Assembly: GCA_947452985.1 (NCBI GenBank) | Contig: CANGEU010000001.1 | Location: 108,881-172,880 of the forward strand | Origin: Micrococcales bacterium | Lineage (GTDB): Bacteria > Actinomycetota > Actinomycetes > Actinomycetales > Microbacteriaceae | DNA length: 64,000 nt | Direction: 5' to 3' | In this document: positions 24,451-32,700 of the stretch, in pieces | How positions within the stretch are numbered: the first letter of the stretch is position 1 | Layout: each line of letters opens with the position of its first letter | Translations under genes and position numbers: made by a program | Notes under the pieces: model-generated | Database searches by the model: none | What the model was told of the DNA's origin: nothing | The model's input: the letters and a program-made list of their open reading frames with translations, nothing else

Positions 24451-24791
24451 GCGAACTACCAGCATGTCCGAAATGCAAAAGCCCTTACACATATGAAATG
24501 GGCTCGCTACTGGTTTGCCCAGAGTGCGCCAATGAGTGGGTTCTAGAAGTTGAGGAAGCTGAAGTCGAAAAGGTCATCAAAGACGCAGTAGGCAACATCC
24601 TTGAAGACGGCGACACCGTCACGATCATCAAAGACCTCAAAGTCAAGGGCTCGGCCACCTCAATCAAGGTTGGAACCAAAGTAAGAAACATCAGACTGGT
24701 AAACGGACCAGACGGCCACGACATCGACGCCAAGGTCGATGGCTTCGGTGCCATGAATCTCAAATCAAGCGTTGTAAAGAAAGTCCTTTAA
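24447..24791 (+). CDS. PhnA/YjdM-family zinc-ribbon protein
   Basis: [67 protein letters not shown]. Confidence 0.9.
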   Translation: MSELPACPKCKSPYTYEMGSLLVCPECANEWVLEVEEAEVEKVIKDAVGNILEDGDTVTIIKDLKVKGSATSIKVGTKVRNIRLVNGPDGHDIDAKVDGFGAMNLKSSVVKKVL

Positions 24792-24803
24792 ACTAGGACC
24801 ATT

Positions 24804-24876
24804 GCCCTCGTAGCTCAGTGGATAGAGCAAGAGCCTTCTAATCTCTTGGTCGCAGGTTCGATTCCTGCCGGGGGCG
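24804..24876 (+). tRNA. tRNA-Arg(TCT); integration target, 3' half lies in the att repeat
   Basis: GCCCTCG acceptor pairs with CGGGGGC; anticodon loop CTTCTAA; T-arm GCAGGTTCGATTCCTGC; no encoded CCA. Confidence 0.93.
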
Positions 24877-24879
24877 CTT
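24835..24879 (+). repeat. attL core (tRNA 3' end)
   Basis: CTTCTAATCTCTTGGTCGCAGGTTCGATTCCTGCCGGGGGCGCTT, identical to 35209-35253. Confidence 0.95.
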
Positions 24880-24993
24880 TTTATTGACGCGCCATTCGGG
24901 TGTTTCGACCTTATATCTACCGGGAATATTTCATCCGTTAGCGAACGACATATGGAAACGAATGTAAACAAGTTCCCTCGAAGATAAATCCTG

Positions 24994-25012
24994 TATTGCA
25001 CACGAGTTGCAC
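24994..25012 (+). promoter_or_regulatory. putative integrase arm-type site, left
   Basis: TATTGCACACGAGTTGCAC; 17 of 19 nt identical to 35127-35145 in the same orientation. Confidence 0.6.
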
Positions 25013-25045
25013 GGAAAGTCCGTGTCTCGGGAAAGGCAATACAGA

Positions 25046-26212
25046 ATGGCAAAACGCAACACTTGGGGCGCAGTTCGTAAACTCAACAGTGGTCGATTTC
25101 AGGCCTCTTACATTGGCCCTGATGGATTTCGACACAATGGACCAGACACCTTTCGCACACGGACGGATGCCAATACCTACCTTGCTGGGGTGAGGACAAA
25201 CATCGCAGAAGGCAAATGGGTCGACCCAAAAACTGTCACCGCGAGCGCTGAAATTCCTGAATTTAGTGCTTTCGCTAAGGCTCACATCAATAAACAGACC
25301 ACAAGGGGTGGTGAGCATCTTCGCAAGTCGACCAAGGCCGTGTATCTTCGCCAACTCGAGGGGCATTGCAAGCCTTTATTCGGACTTCCAGTGGACAAAA
25401 TCACTAAGCAGATGGTTGACGACTTGTATTCGACTATTGCTGACTCAGGGAAACGCACAACGGCGTCCAAGATTTACAAACTGTTGAGTTCTATCTTCAA
25501 GCGAGCAATTGACTACAAGTATTTGGAAGAGAATCCCTGTTCGATTAAAGGCGCGAATTACGCGTCATCTAGGAAAAAGGTTTCTACTCCCAACGCAGAC
25601 CAAGTCCTCGACATCGTTGAGGCCATGAATCCGCGTTTCAAGTTCCTCGTTCTACTTTGCGCCTATGGTGGTTTCCGCTTTGGGGAGGCAACTGAACTGC
25701 GACGAAAGGATGTGGAAGTCGTCTATAAAGACGGCGAGCGCCGCTATGAGTTCAATGTAGAGCGCGCTGTGACATTCGTTTCAGGGGGTTTTGTTGTTGA
25801 CCGGCCCAAGAGCGCAAAGTCGGTTAGAAAAGTCATTGTGCTCGACCTAATTAACCCTTACATCGAGCAGTATCTCGGAAATATGCCGGACAAAGACCCT
25901 GAGGCGCTTCTATTCAGCACTAGTTCAACAAGAGAGGGAGTAGACCCGCACCTTCGTCACGATGTCGTCGCGAAGAACTGGGCGAGGGCTCTCAAGCGTG
26001 CGGGAATCGAAGACGAGGGAATCACATTTCACTCCCTTCGGCACTTCGCCGGAACGGCATATCACGAAGCAGGCGCAACCATTCCAAACCTTATGGAATG
26101 GTTAGGTGACTCCTCAATCGCGTCCATCCAGCGTTATCTGCACCCCTCGAATACAGCAGCGGCTGTCACAAACAAAATGGAATTTCCAACACGACTCAAA
26201 TTAGTCGCCTAA
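25046..26212 (+). CDS. tyrosine recombinase/integrase
   Basis: Likely start MAKRNTWGAVRKLNSGRFQASYIGPDG; SAM-like N-terminal domain; catalytic patterns CAYGGFRFGEATELRRKDV, HSLRHFAGTAYHEAG and SSIASIQRYLHPSNT. Confidence 0.95.
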   Translation: MAKRNTWGAVRKLNSGRFQASYIGPDGFRHNGPDTFRTRTDANTYLAGVRTNIAEGKWVDPKTVTASAEIPEFSAFAKAHINKQTTRGGEHLRKSTKAVYLRQLEGHCKPLFGLPVDKITKQMVDDLYSTIADSGKRTTASKIYKLLSSIFKRAIDYKYLEENPCSIKGANYASSRKKVSTPNADQVLDIVEAMNPRFKFLVLLCAYGGFRFGEATELRRKDVEVVYKDGERRYEFNVERAVTFVSGGFVVDRPKSAKSVRKVIVLDLINPYIEQYLGNMPDKDPEALLFSTSSTREGVDPHLRHDVVAKNWARALKRAGIEDEGITFHSLRHFAGTAYHEAGATIPNLMEWLGDSSIASIQRYLHPSNTAAAVTNKMEFPTRLKLVA

Positions 26213-26221
26213 ACGGATTGG

Positions 26222-26247
26222 GGGAGAGCGCTCGCCGGCGCTTTCCC
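26222..26247 (+). terminator. hairpin after integrase
   Basis: GGGAGAGCGC-TCGCCG-GCGCTTTCCC, 10-bp stem with one G-T pair; weak T tract. Confidence 0.55.
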
Positions 26248-26273
26248 TCACTTCTGAACTTCTATAAACAAAC

Positions 26274-26337
26274 TTGACAAAGCACACCAAAAGTATGGCA
26301 ATCCGTTTGCCTATGGCGAACAAGGGCACTTTTGGTG
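26274..26337 (+). promoter_or_regulatory. promoter/operator-like region
   Basis: TTGACA box at 26274-26279; perfect 10-bp inverted repeat CACCAAAAGT (26285-26294) / ACTTTTGGTG (26328-26337). Confidence 0.5.
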
Positions 26338-26386
26338 AAACTAAGTCCCTATCGTGGAATCCATAACTGAATAGAAACGCTTCATT

Positions 26387-26407
26387 TGACGGATTGGATT
26401 TCCGTCA
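26387..26407. promoter_or_regulatory. second inverted repeat upstream of the HTH gene
   Basis: TGACGGA-ttggatt-TCCGTCA perfect 7-bp arms. Confidence 0.45.
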
Positions 26408-26523
26408 TCGTCAAAAGACGAATTGCTCAATTCTCTCCCTGAGCAGCGCCTCGAAATGAGGTGGACGGCACTTCCTTGAGTCGCAAAGTGCGCTCAAAAC
26501 TACCGTCAAGGGAGAAATACAAA

Positions 26524-26706
26524 ATGGCTGAATATTATTCAGTAGAAGAAGTCGCACAACTCTTCGGAGTCAATCGTCGCACCGTCCGCAATTGGATAAA
26601 CGAAGGCAAACTCGAAGCCTATGTCGTAGGAGGAAGACTCATCAGAGTGCTTCCAAGTAGCCTCGACGCATTGGCCGTGCCAATCCATCGCAGAAACCGC
26701 AACTGA
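26524..26706 (+). CDS. excisionase-family (MerR-like HTH) DNA-binding protein
   Basis: MAEYYSVEEVAQLFGVNRRTVRNWINEGKLEAYVVGGRLIRVLPSSLDAL. Confidence 0.85.
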   Translation: MAEYYSVEEVAQLFGVNRRTVRNWINEGKLEAYVVGGRLIRVLPSSLDALAVPIHRRNRN

Positions 26707-26833
26707 GTCGACAGGGAAAGCCCCGCACTCAGTCCAAAGGAATCTCGAAGCACTTTCTAGCACTTTCACGAAACGATTTTCCCGCGCAGATAAAGGGTGC
26801 GAGGCTCTCTCGCCGGCCAAACTCAAAAATCAT

Positions 26834-26847
26834 GCAATTGCAATTGC
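26834..26847. promoter_or_regulatory. 14-bp perfect palindrome, operator candidate
   Basis: GCAATTGCAATTGC, just upstream of the ATG at 26862. Confidence 0.35.
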
Positions 26848-26861
26848 TTCAACATGAAGTA

Positions 26862-27056
26862 ATGACCAATGAATCGAGTGAGCCCTTGAGTAACTATTTG
26901 ACCTACCCGCAAATCGCAGACCTACTAAACATCCCTTTGAGGACTCTGTACCTATACAAAAAAGAGGGAAAAGCCCCAACAACTGTAAAAGTAGGCAGAC
27001 ACTTCCGAGTATCTGAAGAAGCGCTCGCGGTCTGGATAAAAGAAAACACCCTTTAA
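26862..27056 (+). CDS. second small HTH (excisionase-family) protein
   Basis: MTNESSEPLSNYLTYPQIADLLNIPLRTLYLYKKEGKAPTTVKVGRHFRVSEEALAVWIKENTL. Confidence 0.8.
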   Translation: MTNESSEPLSNYLTYPQIADLLNIPLRTLYLYKKEGKAPTTVKVGRHFRVSEEALAVWIKENTL

Positions 27057-27083
27057 ACAAAAACAGCCCCTTGCGCGGGGCTG
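27055..27083 (-). terminator. minus-strand Rho-independent terminator between plus-strand genes
   Basis: Minus strand CAGCCCC-GCGCAA-GGGGCTG-TTTTTGTTT; the plus strand has no T tract after the stem. Confidence 0.6.
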
Positions 27084-27180
27084 CCTGTCGCACATGAGTG
27101 CAGAGAGAAACATCTATGAGTATTTTATCAAACCAACGACTCGCCAATTCCTTCTATTTCCTATTGGAGGCGTCACTCTA

Positions 27181-28872
27181 ATGGCACTGAAAAAGGAATT
27201 CCAAGACAAAATGCATGCCTACACATGGGAAGAAGTATTTGTCGGAACAGCGTTCAAAAAATGTAGTGAAGCAAAGTATGGCTCTGAGACGGGCACCCGA
27301 TGGGAGTTGCCCGGATTAAACGACGATGTATTTTTCGTAAGTTTCGACACCGATGACAAAATCTATCTGTTCTCTAAAGAGAATGACCAAGTTCCATACG
27401 ACGCCATAAACAAGTATGAACTGGCAAGAAACCTCAAGTTCGACGGTAATAGCAGGCTCGCGGATGAGTTCACCTCAACCGGACTTCCCATGGTTAGAAC
27501 GGTACTCACGGACCTCAGAGAGGACTACAGAACCAACCTTGACTCCGAGTACGGGCACTTACCCGTCAAAGAGAGAAAGTTCTTCGACCCAGCGCTCTAC
27601 TCGGCTGTCGAAATCGACTTGAGGAGAAGAGAAGCATCACTAGAGGCCCAAAGGCTTTTCGAAAAATCGAAACACCAAGACGATTTAAAAACTCCGAAAG
27701 GCTCTTCACTGGCAGACTTCCTTGCCAAACCATTAGAGCCACAACGATGGGTAATCGAGGGAATTCTTCCGGTAAACGGAAACTGCTCCGTGGTAGCAGC
27801 AATGAAGACGGGAAAATCAACCCTCGTTTACAACTTCATCTACGCACTTGTTTTGGGCAAACCATTCCTAGACAAATTTCACACCAATCCAATAGAGGGA
27901 AGAGTTGGATTTGTTAACTTCGAACTCACCGAAGAGCAGTGCCAGGACTGGTTCCTAGCATCTCCAATTCAACCGACCGACCCAGTGCATGTTTGGAATT
28001 TACGAGGGGAACCCAACCCATTCAGAACTGAAGAATCTATTGCAGAATTCTCACAAGAGGTAGCAAATGAAGGCATCAGAGTTCTCATACTCGACCCATG
28101 GTCATCTCTATTCGTCGGAGACACAAACAACAACGATGAAGTAAAGAAATTCTGGCTCACATTAGATGCGTTCAAAAAGTCTGCCGGAGTCAAAGAACTC
28201 ATCATCCCGATTCACGCCGGTCGAGACATCACAAAGAGCCGCGGCGCCTCAAGCCTTGACGACCACCCAGACTCGATAATCCACCTCACGAGACAGAGCG
28301 ATGGAATTCGAACTCTACGAGCAACCGGTCGAGATGTTGAAGTCCCAGAAGGGGAACTGGCCTTTGACAGGGCAACATTGCTGCTCTCCTACAACGGTGC
28401 AGTGACACCAGAGTCCAAAGATGAGCGCACTGCCAAGATGTTGCGTCGAATGATTGAAGAAAAAGGCAAAGTATCGGCTTCAGACATCTACCGTTATGCG
28501 GGTAAAGGCAAGACAGATGTTCAGGCGGCCAGAGACCTACTCGTCAAGCGCGGGGAACTCATCGAGGAAAAGATTGGTTCTTCAAAGTTCTACGAGGTCA
28601 ATCCCAAATACATTTCCTCATTTCTCGTCTCTTCCCGAGAAGTTCCAGAAATCGGGATGGATTCTGTTTCCTCGGCTATTAGCCGAGAACAGGAATCCCT
28701 CTCCGAAGAGAAAGGGAACCTAAGTGGTTGCCGGCCTTGCCACCAGAGAGACGCAACACAGTTTGTATTTCTGAACATGGAAATCCGAGTGTGCCAAAAG
28801 TGCGACTTCATTCACGATGTGTGGGCTGTGGAATCAATCACGCTCCTAGAAGAAGAGGGAGATTCCCTATGA
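27181..28872 (+). CDS. RepA-like AAA-family ATPase/replication protein with C-terminal zinc-finger-like motif
   Basis: GGAGG RBS at 27166-27170 before ATG 27181; Walker A AAMKTGKSTLVYN, Walker B-like IRVLILDPWSSLF, IIPIHAGRDITKSRGASSLDDHPDSIIHL; C-terminal CRPC...CQKC. Confidence 0.8.
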   Translation: MALKKEFQDKMHAYTWEEVFVGTAFKKCSEAKYGSETGTRWELPGLNDDVFFVSFDTDDKIYLFSKENDQVPYDAINKYELARNLKFDGNSRLADEFTSTGLPMVRTVLTDLREDYRTNLDSEYGHLPVKERKFFDPALYSAVEIDLRRREASLEAQRLFEKSKHQDDLKTPKGSSLADFLAKPLEPQRWVIEGILPVNGNCSVVAAMKTGKSTLVYNFIYALVLGKPFLDKFHTNPIEGRVGFVNFELTEEQCQDWFLASPIQPTDPVHVWNLRGEPNPFRTEESIAEFSQEVANEGIRVLILDPWSSLFVGDTNNNDEVKKFWLTLDAFKKSAGVKELIIPIHAGRDITKSRGASSLDDHPDSIIHLTRQSDGIRTLRATGRDVEVPEGELAFDRATLLLSYNGAVTPESKDERTAKMLRRMIEEKGKVSASDIYRYAGKGKTDVQAARDLLVKRGELIEEKIGSSKFYEVNPKYISSFLVSSREVPEIGMDSVSSAISREQESLSEEKGNLSGCRPCHQRDATQFVFLNMEIRVCQKCDFIHDVWAVESITLLEEEGDSL

Positions 28873-29008
28873 CATCAACAATATTCCAAACACAAAAAAG
28901 TGATTCGGCGAGCGCGGGGATTTGTTTGTAAATGAAAACCGCAAATACTGGGCATCCAGTCCGCAAAAATCCACCCAAAAAGTGCTTCGAGAAACAGGAG
29001 AAAACATC

Positions 29009-29542
29009 ATGCAAGTAGCACGCTTACTACCGTTAAACCTCAATCGCTGGGGGAGTGTCATCGACACTCTCACAAGCGTCTTTGAGGACATCAAACAAGA
29101 GAACACTGAGTCCTTCGGGATAACTTTCCTAGACACCGACTTCGAACCTTGTCCCTATATACAAGTCTCACTAAACCTGAACGGTGACCTACTTGTCGAG
29201 TTAATCAGCAACGAGTACCTAGTGGCCAAACTCACCAAGTGGCAAGAGAGCCAACTCCGGATGCTTGGCTTCCAAATGCCGGACAAAAATAATCCGAACT
29301 ACCACCGAGCGACCAAAGCAAACGAACAACCCGTATACATCGCTAGACAACTCCTAGACGCCGCAAGAATCGTTTTTGAAGTACGCGATGACTGCTGGTT
29401 CACTTTTGGGGAATCTGAGTATGAGAAGGCGCTCGCGGGCTCGTCGGCGTTCTGGCATAACTCCAAGGATGCGGGTAAGTTGTGCCTTCCCGGAACGAAC
29501 GCTAATTCCACGAAGGAAGGGTTACTCGCCTCGAGGCCTTAG
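29009..29542 (+). CDS. hypothetical protein, possibly TY-Chap-like fold
   Basis: RBS AGGAG before ATG 29009; MQVARLLPLNLNRWGSVIDTLTSVFEDIKQ...NLNGDLLVELISNEYLVAKLTKWQESQLRMLGFQMP; family call is weak. Confidence 0.6.
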   Translation: MQVARLLPLNLNRWGSVIDTLTSVFEDIKQENTESFGITFLDTDFEPCPYIQVSLNLNGDLLVELISNEYLVAKLTKWQESQLRMLGFQMPDKNNPNYHRATKANEQPVYIARQLLDAARIVFEVRDDCWFTFGESEYEKALAGSSAFWHNSKDAGKLCLPGTNANSTKEGLLASRP

Positions 29543-29685
29543 AGACTCAGCCAAGGTGAGGGGATTGTGGGCATCTTGATTTGTGTGCCCTGCAATTCAC
29601 AGGTCTGACAGAATCCCGTTATTACCCCATTGGTAATTGAAATGTCTATTTCGCAGGTTTCACAAACTGGGCAGGTGACTTTCAT
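29539..29685 (-). CDS. 48-aa zinc-ribbon-like small protein (absent from the ORF track)
   Basis: Minus strand MKVTCPVCETCEIDISITNGVITGFCQTCELQGTQIKMPTIPSPWLSL*; two CxxC pairs; convergent with 29009-29542. Confidence 0.5.
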   Translation of the reverse strand: MKVTCPVCETCEIDISITNGVITGFCQTCELQGTQIKMPTIPSPWLSL

Positions 29686-29790
29686 GCTCCCATTTTGGCA
29701 ACTAAGCGCGAAACACAATTTTGTTATCCACAGGCTTGTCCTAGGCGCTCGCTAGACTTCCTTTAGTGGCGGGAATAGAGGGTCAAAGCA

Positions 29791-32700
29791 ATGAAGTCAA
29801 TCCATGATGTGCTCGATGAGTTTCGCGCTGCCTCCTTTGATGAGCGTCACAAAGGTGACCTTTTTGAGGCTCTAACCAAGAAATTTCTTGAGATTGACCC
29901 TTTCTATGGCTCCTACTTTGACAAAGTCTGGCTTTATGGGGATTGGGCAACCGAAGCCAAACTATCTAAACAAGACACCGGAATTGACCTTGTTGCTCGA
30001 ATAAGTGAGACCGGCGAAATTGCTGCTATCCAATGTAAGTTTTATGCAGAAGGCGCGTATTTAGACAAGAAAGAAATCGACTCTTTCTTTACGGCATCAG
30101 GCAAAGAACCATTCCGCGAGCGCTACATTTTCTCTACAACTGATAACTGGTCCAAGAATGCTAGCGACGCCGTAGAGGGTCAGCAAATTCCGACCACCAT
30201 CATTCGAGTTCAAGATTTGGACGAGTCGGGCATTGATTGGACAGGCTTTAGCCTGCAGGATGTTACAAATCTCGGGCTCCTCAAAAAGAAGACCCCGTAC
30301 CCACACCAGTTGGAGGCAATTGAGGCCGCCAAGGCTCACTTCGCCTCCGCTGACAGAGGCAAGATGATTATGGCCTGTGGTACTGGTAAGACTTTCACTT
30401 CGCTTCAGATAGTTCAGGAGATGACTCCTAAGGGTGGGACGGTGTTGTTCTTAGTGCCGTCGCTTGCGTTGCTCTCCCAGACCCTAAAGGAGTGGAAGCG
30501 CGAGTCTTCAGTGAACTTCCGCGCATATGCCGTTTGTTCGGACACTAAGTTGAGCAAGCAAGCAAGCACAGAAGACACTCGCGTTGCTGACTTGGCTTAC
30601 CCATCCACAACAAATGTCGAAAAACTCGCTTCTCACTTCAACAAGGGGACAAATAAAGAACTGACAGTAGTCTTCTCGACATATCAATCCATCGAAGTCG
30701 TAGCGGCAGCGCAGAAAAAGGGTTTGCCTGAGTTCGATTTGATTGTGTGCGACGAGGCCCACAGAACAACGGGTGTCACTCTCGCCGGCGACGACGAATC
30801 GAACTTCGTCCGAGTTCACGACAACGACTTCATAAAGGGCTCTAAACGGCTCTATATGACCGCTACACCCCGCATCTACGCGGAAGCAAGCAAAGCCAAG
30901 GCCGAAGAGGCATCAGCGCTCCTAACCTCGATGGATAACGAATCGCAGTTCGGTCAAGAGTTCCACCGGCTCAACTTCGGTAACGCCGTATCACGAGGTC
31001 TACTTAGTGACTACAAAGTTTTAGTTCTCACAGTGTCCGAAACGCAGGTTAGTAAGTCACTACAGAAAATTCTCACCGACGGAGACGAACTCAAACTCCA
31101 AGACGCAATCAAAATCGTCGGATGCTACAACGGCCTACGCAAACGAAGCACTAACCCAGACGACTTCCTAGTCGACAAAACCCCTATGAGAACTGCTGTC
31201 GCCTTCTCACGGTCAATCAAAGACTCGAAACGAATTGCCGACCTATTTGGAACAGTCACAAAGGCGCTAAACGATGAGGCCAAAGAAAAAGACGGGCTAA
31301 TCGCAGAAGCCGACCATGTCGATGGCACATTCAATGTCATGGCACGCAACGAACGCCTCGACTGGCTCAAAGACACCAAAACCGAAAACACAGTTCGAGT
31401 GCTAAGCAACGCAAGATGCCTCTCAGAAGGCGTCGATGTTCCAGCGCTAGACGCAGTCCTATTCCTAAACCCACGCGACAGTCAAGTAGATGTCGTCCAA
31501 TCCGTCGGTCGCGTAATGCGAAAAGCCGAAGGCAAACAATATGGCTATGTCATCCTCCCAATCGCTGTGCCAGCCGGTAAATCAGCAGAAGAAGCGCTCG
31601 CGGACAACAAAAACTACAAGGTCGTCTGGCAAGTTCTACAAGCCCTCAGAGCCCACGACGAGCGCTTTGACGCTCTCGTAAACAAGATTGACCTGACCGG
31701 CGATACCGGTGGCGTTATCGAGATTATTGACGCAAGCCCAGGAACTGGCGACGGGGAATGGGATGGAGACTCCAAGCCAAAAGAAAACGGTCAAGTTCCT
31801 CTATTTGACTTCGATTTCACCGACTGGAAAGACGCAATCTTGGCAAAGATTGTCCAGAAAGTCGGCGAGCGCACCTACTGGGATAAATGGGCTAAAGATG
31901 TTACCAACATCGCAAAGAATCACATTTCTCGGATAACTCATCTAGTAAATGGTGGAGACACGAAACTTGTTGAAGAATTCAGGCAATTCCTCAAAGGTCT
32001 TCAAGACAATTTGAATCCTTCTGTCACTCAGGAAGATGCCATTGAGATGCTCGCTCAGCACCTCATCACCAAACCTGTGTTCGACGCTCTCTTCGAGGGA
32101 TACGCTTTCTCAGATACAAATCCTGTCTCGATTTCGATGAACCGCATGGTTGATGCCTTAAATTCGGTTTCTATCAATCTTGAGGATGAGTCACTTGAAG
32201 GTTTTTACGAGAGCGTTCGACTTCGAGTTTCTGGAATCAATGACGGGGCTGCGAAGCAGAAAGTTGTCAAGGAACTCTATGAGAAGTTCTTCAGGCTGGC
32301 TTTCTCGGAGACGAGTGAAAAACTTGGCATCGTCTACACTCCTAACGAAATTGTCGATTTCATGATTCATTCAGTGGATGAAATTCTGAAGATAGAATTT
32401 GGTGCTGGGCTCAGTTCTCGAGGCGTACATGTTCTAGACCCGTTTACAGGCACTGGAACCTTTATCGTTCGAATGCTTCAGTCAGGACTTATTTCTCAGG
32501 ATGATGTTGAGCACAAATTCAAGAATGAACTTCACGCGAATGAACTTGTCCTACTTGCCTACTATGTGGCAGCCATCAACATCGAGGAAACTTTTCACTC
32601 GATAACCAAGAAATACAAAGCCTTTGAAGGCATTGTCCTGACTGACACTTTCCAAATGACAGAGGGCAACGACTCCCTAGACCTCTTGGGTGTGTTTCCC

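Noticed and set aside
24765-25366. ORFs 24765..25052 and 24938..25366 on minus, including APGRNRTCDQEIRRLLLYPLSYEG
   Set aside because: Antisense translation of tRNA-Arg and of the integrase 5' region; a known annotation artefact pattern
26749-26768. AGCACTTTCT/AGCACTTTCA tandem as rep iterons
   Set aside because: Only two units; too few to call an origin
26539-26826. 95-aa minus-strand ORF over the first HTH gene
   Set aside because: Antisense to a convincing excisionase-like gene; no motif
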